This document shows positions 1-9,297 of a DNA stretch of 64,000 nt, piece after piece. The stretch lies in contig NZ_CP108036.1 in assembly GCF_036170895.1 (NCBI RefSeq), forward strand, positions 3,410,001 through 3,474,000. The letters run 5' to 3'. The stretch's first letter is position 1. Every line of letters begins with the position of its first letter. A program made the translations under genes and the position numbers. This stretch comes from Streptomyces erythrochromogenes. Its GTDB lineage: Bacteria > Actinomycetota > Actinomycetes > Streptomycetales > Streptomycetaceae. Below the pieces are notes generated by a model. The model saw nothing but the letters and a program-made list of their open reading frames with translations. It did not search any database and was not told the DNA's origin.

Positions 1-701
1 GCGAGCGAGGCGCCGACGAGCAGCGCTCCACCGCCCAGGAGCACCAGGGCGCCGCCCGCGCCCGCCCGCAGCGCCAGCGCGTAGCGCGGGCGCACGAACC
101 CCCTCCGTACGCCCCCCGGCAGCCAGTTCGGCAGCGGCCCGAGCGGCCGCCCCTTGGCTCCCCACACCCCGCCGGCGGCGGCCAGCACGGCGACCAGCGG
201 GACGTGCCAGGCGGCGCTGATCGGGTCGGCCGGCATCGGGCCGCCGGCGGCGTACACCGTGGCGAACGCCCCGACGGCGAGGTATCCGCAGAGCACGGCC
301 GAGAACACCGCCGTCGCGGGCAGCACCTCCTCGTCCTCCTCGTCGGAAGCGCCGCCCAGCCGGGCGGCCCGCCGCATGAGCAGGACGGGCAGCGCGACGA
401 GCAGCAGCGGTGTCACACCAACGGGTGCAGGGACGCCGGAAAGCGTCTCGTACCGCAGCAGTTCGGTCCCGTGGGCGAGCAGCCACAGCCCGGCGGCGAG
501 GTGCAGGGCCCCGCCGGGACCGCTGTCGGGATAGGGGGAACTGATCCACAGGACGATGACGAGCACGGCGAGGAAGCCGAGCCCGAGTCCGGCCGCCACG
601 GCGCCGCCCACCACGCATGCGGCGGCGGCCGGCGAACGCCGCCGCACGCCGGCTCGCGGGGCCGCCGACAACCGGGTCCCGCGTTCGGTCACTTGGGTCA
701 C
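1..701 (-). CDS. DUF6350 (PerM-like) membrane protein, partial
   Basis: Only the N-terminal part is present; the frame stays open to the left edge. Reading the complement from a GTG at 701 gives a short basic N-terminus and then hydrophobic segments, including [20 protein letters not shown] and a long Leu/Val/Ala run before an acidic cluster (DEEDEE) around residue 120. This matches the actinobacterial DUF6350 family, sometimes called cell division protein PerM, a polytopic membrane protein of unsettled function. In S. coelicolor the homologue lies between sucD and purN/purH. A second GTG at 692 has a better-spaced GGGG ribosome site and could be the start. It is divergent from the XRE/sigma-like gene. 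Confidence 0.72.
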   Translation of the reverse strand, partial: MTQVTERGTRLSAAPRAGVRRRSPAAAACVVGGAVAAGLGLGFLAVLVIVLWISSPYPDSGPGGALHLAAGLWLLAHGTELLRYETLSGVPAPVGVTPLLLVALPVLLMRRAARLGGASDEEDEEVLPATAVFSAVLCGYLAVGAFATVYAAGGPMPADPISAAWHVPLVAVLAAAGGVWGAKGRPLGPLPNWLPGGVRRGFVRPRYALALRAGAGGALVLLGGGALLVGASL

Positions 702-820
702 CCCGCCATGGTGCCAACGACACGCGCTATGGGCGGGTAACAGGCGAATGTCCGTGGTGTCGCCCAATATACGTTTATGTACTTTATTGCTCAGGGCTGC
801 CGGGTCGCGGGGAGTGTGGG
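702..820. promoter_or_regulatory. divergent promoter region of the DUF6350 and XRE/sigma-like genes
   Basis: This short spacer separates two divergent starts. It contains a patch at about 767-795 that is unusually AT-rich for this genome (aatatac, tttatg, actttatt). Such a patch fits a promoter melting region, but I cannot assign a -35/-10 pair with confidence. The ribosome site of the rightward gene is GGGGAG at about 809-814. Confidence 0.35.
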
Positions 821-2077
821 ATGACACGAAGCGTCGAGGACCTGCCCACCCCGCAGGAGCGCCGAAGACTGCGCGAAGCCGCGGAACTGACGCTCGATGA
901 GGTCGCGGCGGCCGTGGGCGTCACCGTGGCGACGGTCCGGCACTGGGAGTCCGGGCGCACGAACCCGCGCGGCCGCAAGCACGACATGTACGCGCGGTTC
1001 CTCGACGGCCTCTCCGCGCTGCCGGTGGCCGCGGACACGACCGGGCCGCCGGACCGGGCCGACCGGGCCGACTCTGCCGACCCGTTGCTGGTGGCGGTGG
1101 CGGTGGCGCCCGGTGCCGGAGCCGAGGCCGGGGCCGGGGCCGGGGCCGGGGCCGGGGCCGGGGGAAGCCCGGCCGCCCCGGACGGGGCCGCGGTCACCAC
1201 CGACGTCCCCGACACCGGCAGCAGCGCGAACGGAGCCGTCACCCGACCGGCCGTACGTCACGTCCACGGACCGGCCGACGCCTTCGACACCCTGTACGAC
1301 CGGGCCGCACCCGTCCTCGCCCTGCAGGCCTACCTGCTCACCGGCCGCCGCGCCCTCGCCCTGGAGGCCGTGCACCGGGCCTTCACCCGGGCCTGGGACC
1401 AGTGGCCCGAGGTGGCCGCCGACCCGGACCCGGAGAGCTGGGTGCGTGCGATCGCGTACGAGTACGCGCTCTCCCCCTGGCACCGGTTCCGGCGCGCCCA
1501 TCGCAGACCCGACCGGCCCCCCGCCGATCCCGCCGACCGGATCCTGCTCGACGCCCTGCTCGCCCTGTCGCGGATCCACCGCCGAACCGTCCTGCTCTAC
1601 GACGGCGTCGGCCTCGACCTGCCCGACACCGCCGCCGAGACGGAAGCCACCACCCTCGCCGCCGGCAACCGCATCCTGCACGCCCACGCCGACCTCGCCG
1701 CCCGGATCCCCGAACTGGCCGACGTACCGGTCGAGAAGCAGTCCGCGGCGCTGCGGGAGCGGCTCGTCGCACTGCGGCCGCCGTTCCCGCTCGACCCGCG
1801 CCCGGCGGCGGCGGTCCGCGGCGGCGGCGAGCGGCGCGGCCGACAGTGGACCCGGGCGACGCTCGGCCTGACCGCGATGATCACGGCCGCCACCGCCTAC
1901 ACGGCGACGACGGCGCCCACCCGGTACGACCCCCCGCCGGCACCCGGCGAGAGCGTGACCGGGGTGCCGGCGCTCAGCGGCCCGCAGCAGCTCACCGAAC
2001 GGAGCAGGCAACTCCACGACAAGCTGCGCGCGGATCCGCAGGCGGGTCCGGCGCGCATCACCCCGAAGATCGAGTGA
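821..2077 (+). CDS. XRE-type HTH protein fused to a sigma-factor-like domain
   Basis: 418 aa from ATG 821 with GGGGAG upstream; an in-frame start at 617 lies inside the divergent gene and is unlikely. Residues about 14-62 form an XRE/Cro helix-turn-helix ([20 protein letters not shown], then [10 protein letters not shown]). A low-complexity linker of alternating Gly/Ala follows (about 95-112). Residues about 150-300 resemble regions 2 to 4 of ECF sigma factors ([19 protein letters not shown], then [20 protein letters not shown]). A hydrophobic segment near 350-370 ([15 protein letters not shown]) may anchor the C-terminus in the membrane. Synteny beside sucD suggests a conserved Streptomyces gene. 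Its role is unknown: it could be a regulator, or a degenerate sigma factor that no longer binds RNA polymerase. Confidence 0.75.
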   Translation: MTRSVEDLPTPQERRRLREAAELTLDEVAAAVGVTVATVRHWESGRTNPRGRKHDMYARFLDGLSALPVAADTTGPPDRADRADSADPLLVAVAVAPGAGAEAGAGAGAGAGAGGSPAAPDGAAVTTDVPDTGSSANGAVTRPAVRHVHGPADAFDTLYDRAAPVLALQAYLLTGRRALALEAVHRAFTRAWDQWPEVAADPDPESWVRAIAYEYALSPWHRFRRAHRRPDRPPADPADRILLDALLALSRIHRRTVLLYDGVGLDLPDTAAETEATTLAAGNRILHAHADLAARIPELADVPVEKQSAALRERLVALRPPFPLDPRPAAAVRGGGERRGRQWTRATLGLTAMITAATAYTATTAPTRYDPPPAPGESVTGVPALSGPQQLTERSRQLHDKLRADPQAGPARITPKIE

Positions 2078-2089
2078 GACCGCGTACGC

Positions 2090-2135
2090 GAACGGGCGTG
2101 GCCCGCACCCCGAGGGGTGCGGGCCACGCCCGTTC
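2090..2135. terminator. bidirectional hairpin between convergent genes
   Basis: A perfect 22-bp inverted repeat (left arm 2090-2111, right arm 2114-2135) with almost no spacer lies between the stop of the rightward XRE/sigma-like gene and the stop of leftward sucD. No U tract follows, as is usual for Streptomyces terminators. It probably ends transcripts from both sides. Confidence 0.8.
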
Positions 2136-2152
2136 AGCCGTACGGTCGCTGC

Positions 2153-3043
2153 TTACTGAGCGGCGTTCAGGATCGCGCGGGCGAGCTCGGCGGTCTCGGT
2201 CGGCGTCTTGCCGACCTTGACGCCGGCGGCCTCGAGGGCCTCCTTCTTGGCCTGCGCGGTGCCGGAGGAGCCGGAGACGATGGCGCCGGCGTGGCCCATG
2301 GTCTTGCCCTCGGGGGCGGTGAAGCCCGCGACGTAACCGACGACCGGCTTGGTGACGTTCTTCGCGATGAAGTCCGCCGCGCGCTCCTCGGCGTCGCCGC
2401 CGATCTCGCCGATCATGACGATCAGCTCGGTCTCCGGGTCGGCCTCGAAGGCCTCCAGGGCGTCGATGTGCGTGGTGCCGATGACCGGGTCGCCACCGAT
2501 GCCGACGGCGGAGGTGAAGCCGATGTCACGGAGCTCGTACATCATCTGGTAGGTCAGCGTGCCGGACTTGGACACGAGACCGATCTTGCCGGGCTTGGTG
2601 ATGTCGCCCGGGATGATGCCGGCGTTGGACTGGCCGGGGGTGATCAGACCCGGGCAGTTCGGGCCGATGATGCGGGTCTTGTTGCCCTTGGCGGTCGCGT
2701 ACGCCCAGAAGGCGGCGGAGTCGTGCACCGCGATGCCCTCGGTGATGACGACGGCCAGGGGGATCTCGGCGTCGATGGCCTCGACGACGGCGGCCTTGGC
2801 GAAGGCCGGCGGGACGAAGAGGACGGAGACGTTGGCGCCCGTCTTCTCCATCGCCTCGGCGACGGAGCCGAAGACCGGGACCTCGGTGCCGTCGAAGTCG
2901 ACGGTCGTGCCGGCCTTGCGCGGGTTCACGCCGCCGACGATGTTGGTGCCGTCAGCCAGCATCAGCTTGGTGTGCTTCATGCCCGTGGCACCGGTCATGC
3001 CCTGGACGATGACCTTGCTGTCCTTGTTGAGGAAGATAGCCAT
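2153..3043 (-). CDS. sucD: succinyl-CoA ligase (ADP-forming) subunit alpha
   Basis: 296 aa, normal length for SucD. The alpha subunit binds CoA and carries the phosphohistidine intermediate while succinyl-CoA is converted to succinate with ATP formation in the TCA cycle; it forms a complex with SucC. The N-terminus [18 protein letters not shown] begins a CoA-binding Rossmann domain, [12 protein letters not shown] follows in the middle, and [17 protein letters not shown] near residue 245 holds the active-site His. The start lies 21 bp downstream of the sucC stop, so the two genes form one operon. Confidence 0.97.
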   Translation of the reverse strand: MAIFLNKDSKVIVQGMTGATGMKHTKLMLADGTNIVGGVNPRKAGTTVDFDGTEVPVFGSVAEAMEKTGANVSVLFVPPAFAKAAVVEAIDAEIPLAVVITEGIAVHDSAAFWAYATAKGNKTRIIGPNCPGLITPGQSNAGIIPGDITKPGKIGLVSKSGTLTYQMMYELRDIGFTSAVGIGGDPVIGTTHIDALEAFEADPETELIVMIGEIGGDAEERAADFIAKNVTKPVVGYVAGFTAPEGKTMGHAGAIVSGSSGTAQAKKEALEAAGVKVGKTPTETAELARAILNAAQ

Positions 3044-3064
3044 GTGAGTCTTTGACCTCTGCCC

Positions 3065-4243
3065 TTACTTCGCAGCCGCGAGCTCGGCGGCCTTGTCGGC
3101 CGCGCCGTCCATGGTGTCCACGCGCTGCACCAGCGGGTGGTTGGCGTCCGAGAGGATCTTGCGACCCAGCTCGGCGTTGTTGCCGTCGAGACGGACGACG
3201 AGCGGCTTGGTGACCGCCTCGCCCTTCTCCTCCAGCAGGGCCAGCGCCTGGACGATGCCGTTGGCGACCTCGTCGCACGCGGTGATGCCACCGAAGACGT
3301 TGACGAAGACGGACTTGACGTCCGGGTCCCCGAGGATGATCTCGAGACCGTTGGCCATGACGGCGGCGGAGGCGCCACCGCCGATGTCCAGGAAGTTGGC
3401 GGGCTTGACGCCACCGTGGTTCTCGCCGGCGTAGGCGACGACGTCCAGGGTGCTCATGACGAGACCCGCGCCGTTGCCGATGATGCCGACCTCACCGTCG
3501 AGCTTGACGTAGTTGAGGTTCTTCGCCTTGGCGGCGGCCTCGAGCGGGTTCGCGGCGGCGTGGTCGACGAACTCCTCGTGACCCGGCTGGCGGAACTCGG
3601 CGTTCTCGTCGAGGGAGACCTTGCCGTCGAGGGCGATGACCTCGCCGGAGGCGACCTTCGCGAGCGGGTTGACCTCGACGAGGAGCGCGTCCTCGGCGAT
3701 GAAGGTGTCCCACAGGGTCACGAGGACCTCGGCGACCTTCTCGGCGACCTCGGCCGGGAACTGCGCCAGCGCGACGATCTCGCGGGCCTTCTCGATGGTC
3801 ACGCCCTCGTTGGCGTTCACCGGGACCTTGGCGAGCTTCTCCGGGGTCTCCTCGGCGACCTGCTCGATGTCCATGCCGCCCGCGACCGAGGCCATGGCCA
3901 GGAAGGTGCGGTTGGTGCGGTCGAGGAGGTACGAGACGTAGTACTCCTCGAGGATCTCGGGAGCGGTCTCCGCGATCATCACCTTGTGGACCGTGTGGCC
4001 CTTGATGTCCATGCCCAGGATGTCCGTCGCGCGGGCGACGGCCTCGTCCGGGGTGGCGGCCAGCTTCACGCCGCCGGCCTTGCCGCGGCCGCCGACCTTC
4101 ACCTGCGCCTTGACGACCGACTTGCCGCCCAGCCGCTCGGTGGCCTCGCGAGCCGCCTCAGGCGTGTCGATGACTTCACCGGCCAGCACCGGTACACCGT
4201 GCTTGGCGAAGAGGTCCCTCGCCTGGTACTCGAACAGGTCCAC
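3065..4243 (-). CDS. sucC: succinyl-CoA ligase (ADP-forming) subunit beta
   Basis: 392 aa, normal for SucC. It begins with [19 protein letters not shown], the ATP-grasp N-terminus, and contains [16 protein letters not shown] (nucleotide binding), VEVNPLAKV (metal binding) and [18 protein letters not shown] (succinate and subunit contact). The start is GTG 4243. It is the promoter-proximal gene of the sucCD operon and partners the alpha subunit in the TCA cycle. Confidence 0.97.
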   Translation of the reverse strand: MDLFEYQARDLFAKHGVPVLAGEVIDTPEAAREATERLGGKSVVKAQVKVGGRGKAGGVKLAATPDEAVARATDILGMDIKGHTVHKVMIAETAPEILEEYYVSYLLDRTNRTFLAMASVAGGMDIEQVAEETPEKLAKVPVNANEGVTIEKAREIVALAQFPAEVAEKVAEVLVTLWDTFIAEDALLVEVNPLAKVASGEVIALDGKVSLDENAEFRQPGHEEFVDHAAANPLEAAAKAKNLNYVKLDGEVGIIGNGAGLVMSTLDVVAYAGENHGGVKPANFLDIGGGASAAVMANGLEIILGDPDVKSVFVNVFGGITACDEVANGIVQALALLEEKGEAVTKPLVVRLDGNNAELGRKILSDANHPLVQRVDTMDGAADKAAELAAAK

Positions 4244-4296
4244 GCGCGTCCGTCCCTTGTCTTTTCAAAGATTCGCAGTGATTCGCGGTTGTCTGC

Positions 4297-4325
4297 TATC
4301 TGCGTGGGCGTGCCGCGGAGGGCAA
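4297..4325 (-). promoter_or_regulatory. candidate sucCD promoter
   Basis: On the complementary strand TTGCCC (4320-4325) and CAGATA (4297-4302) are separated by 17 bp, a reasonable housekeeping-sigma match. Transcription would begin near 4290, giving a leader of about 45 nt before the GTG of sucC. The rest of the 4326-4534 spacer has no gene; a 6-bp inverted repeat GTGTGA/TCACAC at 4483-4503 is the only other symmetry I noticed there. Confidence 0.45.
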
Positions 4326-4534
4326 CGTGACGGCGCTGTCACAAGGAAGGCGCACACGGTGACCGTGGACGCGGCATGTCCGTCCGGCAGGTTATCCCCG
4401 TGGGGCGTGGGACCCTAAATCGCAGATCACACCTGAGCGGTGATACCTGTCACAGAACGCCTCACGGTTGAACTGGAAATTCGTGTGATCCGCCGATTCA
4501 CACGGGTGGCCGGGACGGGCGTGTCGGAGGAATT

Positions 4535-5731
4535 TCAGGGGGTCGGCAGGGGCCGCTTCTCCAGCGCCGCGGCCATTACCTCCGGGAACAGGTCGGGCGT
4601 GCAGGCGAAGGCCGGGGCCCCGAGCGCGGCGAGGGCAGCGGCGTGCTCGCGGTCGTAGGCCGGGGCTCCCTCGTCGGACAGCGCCAGCAGGGTCACGAAC
4701 TCGACGCCCGCCCCCTTCATCGCGGCGACCCGCCCCAGCATCTCGTTGCGTATGCCGCCCTCGTAGAGATCACTGATGAGGACGACGACCGTGTCGGCGG
4801 GCCGGGTGATCTTCGACTGGCAGTAGGCGAGGGCCCGGTTGATGTCGGTGCCGCCGCCCAGCTGGGTGCCGAAGAGGACGTCGACCGGGTCGTCGAGCTG
4901 GTCGGTCAGGTCGACGACGGCGGTGTCGAAGACGACCAGGCGGGTGGCGATCGAGCGCATGGAGGCGAGGACCGCGCCGAAGACGGAGGCGTAGACGACG
5001 GAGGCCGCCATCGAACCCGACTGGTCGATGCAGAGGATGACCTCCTTCTTCACCGATTGCGCAGCCCGGCCGTAGCCGATCAGCCGCTCGGGGACGACGG
5101 TGCCGTACTCGGGCAGGTAGTTCTTCAGGTTCGCCCGGATCGTGCGGTCCCAGTCGATGTCGCGGTGGCGGGGACGGCTGATGCGGGCGGAGCGGTCGAG
5201 TGCGCCGGTGAGGGTGTCCCTGGTGCGGGTCGCGAGCCGCTTCTCCAGCTGCTCGACCACCTTGCGGACCACGGCCCGCGCCGTCTCCTTCGTCGTCTCG
5301 GGCATCGCCTTGTTCAGGGAGAGCAGGGTGCCGACCAAATGGACGTCCGGTTCGACGGCCTCCAGCATCTCCGGCTCCAGCAGCAGGGTGGACAGGCCGA
5401 GCCGCTCGATGGCGTCGCGCTGCATCACCTGCACCACCGAGCTCGGGAAGTACGTCCGGATGTCCCCGAGCCAGCGGGCCACGTTCGGCGCGGAGCCGCC
5501 GAGCCCGGCCGACCGCGCCGACCCCGAGGCCCGGCGGGACCCCCCTTCGCCGCCTCCCCCGTACAGCGCACCGAGCGCGGCGTCCATCGCCGCGTCCCGC
5601 CCGGTCAGCGCGTGCCCGGTGCCGTCGGCGTCTCCCCCGCCGAGCACCATCCGCCACCGCCGCAGCCGCTCGCCTCCGGCGGGGTCCGCGGCGTCCTGCC
5701 CGACCGCCGCGCTCATGTCCGTACCGCTCAT
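4535..5731 (-). CDS. VWA-domain protein of a MoxR/DUF5682/SWIM module (YehP-like)
   Basis: 398 aa from ATG 5731, preceded by GGGGGACGG; the upstream in-frame extension to 5770 has no ribosome site. The C-terminal half is a von Willebrand factor A domain with an intact metal site: CIDQSGSMAAS (DxSxS), GGGTDINRAL (Thr) and VVLISDLYEGG (Asp). The N-terminal half is helical and charged (RHRDIDWDRTIRANLKNYLP). MoxR-type ATPases commonly work with VWA proteins, the ATPase remodelling a target that the VWA protein binds through its metal site. It is the last gene of an apparent operon AAA-DUF5682-VWA, starting 46 bp after the DUF5682 stop. The set resembles E. coli yehL-yehM-yehP. No signal peptide is visible, so it is probably cytosolic. 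Confidence 0.85.
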   Translation of the reverse strand: MSGTDMSAAVGQDAADPAGGERLRRWRMVLGGGDADGTGHALTGRDAAMDAALGALYGGGGEGGSRRASGSARSAGLGGSAPNVARWLGDIRTYFPSSVVQVMQRDAIERLGLSTLLLEPEMLEAVEPDVHLVGTLLSLNKAMPETTKETARAVVRKVVEQLEKRLATRTRDTLTGALDRSARISRPRHRDIDWDRTIRANLKNYLPEYGTVVPERLIGYGRAAQSVKKEVILCIDQSGSMAASVVYASVFGAVLASMRSIATRLVVFDTAVVDLTDQLDDPVDVLFGTQLGGGTDINRALAYCQSKITRPADTVVVLISDLYEGGIRNEMLGRVAAMKGAGVEFVTLLALSDEGAPAYDREHAAALAALGAPAFACTPDLFPEVMAAALEKRPLPTP

Positions 5732-5777
5732 CCGTCCGTCCCCCTGCACTCGTCGTACTCGTCGTTGCACCGCACTC

Positions 5778-8069
5778 TCAGGCGGCTGCCACCCCGTCGG
5801 GAGACGCCAGCAGTATCCGGACCAGCTCCGTCACCGCGTCCGCCCGCAAGGGGTCCAGGTCGGGGGCGAAGCCCTCGGGGGCCGAGCCCGTCGCGCGCGC
5901 CGCCCCCGCGGAGGCGGCCGGGCCGCGCCGGACCAGTTCGCCCAGGGTCCGCTTCACCCCCGGCTCGTACGCCCCGAACGTCCGCCTCAGCAGCGGGAGC
6001 ACGTCGGTGAAGGCGCGCTCCGGCACCCCCACCAGCCAGCTGTCGATCAGGCCCAGCAGCCGGTCGTCGTGGACCAGCAGGGTGCCGCCGCCCGAACTCC
6101 CGCCCGCGAAGCCCTCGATCCAGCCCGCCGCGTCGGCGGGCGAGGCGGCCGGGGACAGCGCGAGCCCCATCAGCCGGGCCGTCTCCTCGGCCTCCAGCCG
6201 TCCGTCGTCGAGGAGCAACCGGGCCGCCCTGCCCCGGATGACGCCCGGCACGGTGTCCCGGGCCGCCAGCGTCCGCAGCACCGCGGACCAGCGTTCCCGC
6301 AGCCCGTCGCCGGTGTCCGCCAGCAGGCCGACCGCCGTGTGCACCCCGTCGACGTGGCCGCGCAGCTCCGCCGCCGCGTCGCCGTCCAGGCCGGCCGCGC
6401 AGGCCGGCGGGAGTGCGACGCATATCCGCTCGGCGAGCCCGGCCGCAACCGCGCCGAGCGCCGTCGCGTCGGTGCCCCGCACGTCCCCGTACCGCAGTGA
6501 ACGGGCGAGCGCCGGCAGGGCCTTGGCGAGCCGGGCGACGTCGGTGTCCAGCGCGGCGCGGTCCGCGAGGGCCCGCAGTACGGCCGGCAGCGCCTCGGAC
6601 AGCCCGGCCAGGAGGCACCGCTCGGCCAGCGCCGTGACCTCGCCCAGTTCCTCGGCGCCCGCGGCGTCCGCCTCCGCCTTGGCGGTGGCCGCCGCGAGGA
6701 CGGTGGTGCCCCAGATCCCGGCCTCGGCCACCCGCACGGACAGCTCCGGCTCCCAGCGCAGCCGCCAGGTCTCCCGGAAGGTGCCGGTGCTGCTGCGGGA
6801 GGCGGCCGGGGTGCCCCAGCCGATGCCGAGCAGCCGCAGCCGGTGCAGCAGCAGGGACTTCGCGGCGTCGGTGTCCTTGCGCAGGTCGAGTTCCAGCTCG
6901 CGTTCCTGCGCCTCGGCCTTGAGCCGCAGCGACCGCTGCTGCCGCGTCAGGTCCCGCTGGAGCGGTACGACGGGTGCCGCGTCCGGGACCTCGCCGAGCA
7001 CGTCGCCGACGACGAGGCGGTCCTCGATGAGCGTGAGCGGTACGTCGGAGCCGTCGCACATCACCGCCCGGACCGCTTCCAGCGTCTCCGTCAGGCCGGG
7101 CAGGGGCCTGCCCCGCATGGCGGCCAGGGTCTCGGCCAGCCGCACCGCCTCGATGGCGTGGGCCGAGGAGACCTGCCGGTCCTCCTCGCGCAGCAGGCCG
7201 GCGACCTTGGTCAGCCACCGCTCGACGGGCCGGTCCCGGGCGGAGAAGAGGTGGGCGTACCAGCCGGGCGAGGTGATCCCCGCGCCGTACCCGCCGGCCC
7301 GGGCGAGCCGGCGGTGCGTCCACGGCACCCAGGTGGTCTCCACCTTGACCTTCGCCAGTCCGGTCAGCAGCGCCTTGTCGGCGGCCACGGTGGTCTTCGC
7401 CCGCAGCGCCGGGACGTGCCAGGCACCGCACACGACGGCGTACCCGTCGCCGAACTCGCGGCGGGCGGCGCGCATCCGCTGCCGCATGTACGCCTCGCGC
7501 ACCAGGTCGCGGCGGTGGCCGCCGTCGCCGTACGTCTCGCGCAGGGCTCCCATGGCCTCCCCGAGCGCCTCGAACGCGCCCAGCGCCTCCTCCCCCGCGC
7601 CGCCGCTGCCCCGGTGCTCGACCACGTCCTCCCACCAGCGCTCGGGGTCGTCGTACCCGGCGGTCTCGGCGAGCACCGCGAGGGGGTCCAGCCGGACCGC
7701 GTCGGGCTCGGCGTGGTCCGCGTCCGGCTCCCCGGCGGCGGCCAGCGAGTGCGCGGCGGGCAGGTCCATGAACCGGACCGGTACCCCGGCCTCCTGCGCC
7801 CAGCGGATCGCCACCCACTCCGGGGAGAAGTCGGCGAGCGGCCAGAACGCGGCCCGGCCCGGGTCGTCCGCGGCGTGCGCGAGCAGGGCCACGGGCGGCC
7901 GCATGCCGGGGTCGGCGGCCAGTTCGAGCAGGGCGTCCCCTTCGGGCGGCCCCTCGATCAGCACGGCCGCCGGGCGGGCCGCGTCCAGGGCGGAGCGGAC
8001 CGCGCGGGCCGATCCGGGCCCGTGGTGGCGCACGCCGAGGAGCAGCGGGCCCTGTCGGGCGGTGCTCAT
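5778..8069 (-). CDS. DUF5682 family protein (YehM-like)
   Basis: 763 aa from ATG 8069, which overlaps the stop of the upstream ATPase gene by 4 bp (ATGA), implying translational coupling. The N-terminus MSTARQGPLLLGVRHHGPGS with PAAVLIEGPPEGD is the signature of DUF5682; GVRHHGPGS suggests a ligand- or metal-binding loop, and an analogy to TraB/ChaN-like folds is only my guess. A second conserved stretch, YAVVCGAWHVPAL followed by RAKTTVAADKAL, lies near residues 215-240. The rest is Ala/Leu-rich helical sequence. There is no signal peptide or clear membrane segment. The biochemical activity is unknown. The fixed company of a MoxR ATPase, a VWA protein and a SWIM protein suggests a shared complex. 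Confidence 0.85.
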   Translation of the reverse strand: MSTARQGPLLLGVRHHGPGSARAVRSALDAARPAAVLIEGPPEGDALLELAADPGMRPPVALLAHAADDPGRAAFWPLADFSPEWVAIRWAQEAGVPVRFMDLPAAHSLAAAGEPDADHAEPDAVRLDPLAVLAETAGYDDPERWWEDVVEHRGSGGAGEEALGAFEALGEAMGALRETYGDGGHRRDLVREAYMRQRMRAARREFGDGYAVVCGAWHVPALRAKTTVAADKALLTGLAKVKVETTWVPWTHRRLARAGGYGAGITSPGWYAHLFSARDRPVERWLTKVAGLLREEDRQVSSAHAIEAVRLAETLAAMRGRPLPGLTETLEAVRAVMCDGSDVPLTLIEDRLVVGDVLGEVPDAAPVVPLQRDLTRQQRSLRLKAEAQERELELDLRKDTDAAKSLLLHRLRLLGIGWGTPAASRSSTGTFRETWRLRWEPELSVRVAEAGIWGTTVLAAATAKAEADAAGAEELGEVTALAERCLLAGLSEALPAVLRALADRAALDTDVARLAKALPALARSLRYGDVRGTDATALGAVAAGLAERICVALPPACAAGLDGDAAAELRGHVDGVHTAVGLLADTGDGLRERWSAVLRTLAARDTVPGVIRGRAARLLLDDGRLEAEETARLMGLALSPAASPADAAGWIEGFAGGSSGGGTLLVHDDRLLGLIDSWLVGVPERAFTDVLPLLRRTFGAYEPGVKRTLGELVRRGPAASAGAARATGSAPEGFAPDLDPLRADAVTELVRILLASPDGVAAA

Positions 8070-9172
8070 GCCGTCACCTCCCGGCAGGCCCTGTAGAAGT
8101 CCTTCCAGCCGTCGCGCTCGCGGACCACGGCCTCCAGGTACTCCTGCCAGACCACCTTGTCGGCCGCCGGGTCGCGGACGACGGCGCCGAGGATGCCCGC
8201 GGCCACGTCGGAGGGGCGCAGGACGCCGTCCCCGAAGTGGGCTGCCAGGGCGAGGCCGTTGGTGACGACGGAGATGGCCTCGGCGGTGGAGAGGGTGCCG
8301 CTGGGCGACTTCACCTTCGTGCGGCCGTCGCCGGTGACGCCGTCGCGCAGCTCGCGGAAGACGGTGACGACGCGGCGGATCTCCTCCAGTCCCTCGGGCA
8401 CGGCCGGCAGGTCGAGGGCGCGGCCCATCTGGTCGACGCGGCGGGCCACGATGTCGACCTCGGCGTCCGCGGTGGCGGGCAGCGGCAGGACGACGGTGTT
8501 GAAGCGGCGGCGCAGCGCGCTGGAGAGCTCGTTGACGCCGCGGTCGCGGTCGTTGGCGGTGGCGATGAGGTTGAAGCCGCGTACGGCCTGGACCTCTTGG
8601 CCGAGCTCCGGTATCGGCAGGGTCTTCTCGGACAGGACGGTGATGAGGGTGTCCTGGACGTCGGCGGGGATGCGGGTGAGCTCCTCGACGCGGGCGGTCA
8701 TGCCGTCGGCCATGGCCCGCATGACGGGGCTGGGGACGAGCGCCTCGCGGCTGGGGCCGTGGGCGAGGAGCCGGGCGTAGTTCCAGCCGTACCGGATGGC
8801 CTCCTCGGGGGTGCCGGCGGTGCCCTGCACGAGGAGGGTGGAGTCCCCGCTGACGGCGGCCGCGAGGTGTTCGGACACCCAGGTCTTGGCGGTGCCGGGA
8901 ACGCCGAGCAGGAGCAGGGCGCGGTCGGTGGCCAGGGTGGTGACCGCGACCTCGACGATGCGGCGCGGGCCCACGTACTTGGGTGTGATCACCGTGCCGT
9001 CGTCGAGCGTGCCACCGAGCAGGTAGGTGGCGACGGCCCACGGGGAGAGCTTCCAGCGGGTCGGGCGAGGCCTGTCGTCGGCGGCCGCCAGGGCTTTCAG
9101 TTCGTGCGCGTAGGCGTCTTCGGCGTGCGGTCGCAGCGCCTCGGCACCGATGCCGTTCTCGGGCTTGCTCAT
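8066..9172 (-). CDS. MoxR-type AAA+ ATPase (YehL-like)
   Basis: 368 aa from ATG 9172 with GAGGGGGACC upstream; 28 extra in-frame codons upstream lack a ribosome site. Walker A is GVPGTAKT (residues 90-97). The Walker B region is unusual, ARVEELTR (160-167), with Val before two Glu instead of the common hhhhDE. Sensor 1 is NLIATANDRDRG with Asn207, and an arginine-finger candidate is SSALRRRF (217-224). MoxR-type ATPases are chaperone-like hexamers that act with VWA partners; the VWA gene is two genes downstream. It is the first gene of the leftward operon. The control region is shared with the divergent SWIM gene. Confidence 0.88.
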   Translation of the reverse strand: MSKPENGIGAEALRPHAEDAYAHELKALAAADDRPRPTRWKLSPWAVATYLLGGTLDDGTVITPKYVGPRRIVEVAVTTLATDRALLLLGVPGTAKTWVSEHLAAAVSGDSTLLVQGTAGTPEEAIRYGWNYARLLAHGPSREALVPSPVMRAMADGMTARVEELTRIPADVQDTLITVLSEKTLPIPELGQEVQAVRGFNLIATANDRDRGVNELSSALRRRFNTVVLPLPATADAEVDIVARRVDQMGRALDLPAVPEGLEEIRRVVTVFRELRDGVTGDGRTKVKSPSGTLSTAEAISVVTNGLALAAHFGDGVLRPSDVAAGILGAVVRDPAADKVVWQEYLEAVVRERDGWKDFYRACREVTA

Positions 9173-9297
9173 GGTCCCCCTCCAATGCTCGGCAGCCGCT
9201 CCCGACTGCTGTTCCAACGGTGCACCACGCCACTGACAACACCCCGTGCTCATCACGTTGTTGCAGGTCAGAGCGATTGTCAGAGGGGGTCTCTACG
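9173..9297. promoter_or_regulatory. shared divergent control region of the MoxR and SWIM genes
   Basis: This 125-bp spacer separates the two arms of the module. CTGACAA (9233-9239) and TTGTCAG (9277-9283) form a widely spaced inverted repeat that brackets the middle of the region, so a dimeric regulator could control both directions. I could not assign -35/-10 boxes with certainty. The right repeat ends against the AGAGGGGG ribosome site of the SWIM gene. Confidence 0.4.

Noticed and set aside
4483..4503. TGTGAtccgccgaTTCACA as a Rex redox operator upstream of sucCD
   Set aside because: Half sites resemble Rex boxes, but the spacing is longer than the usual 16-bp site and it lies well upstream of the predicted promoter.
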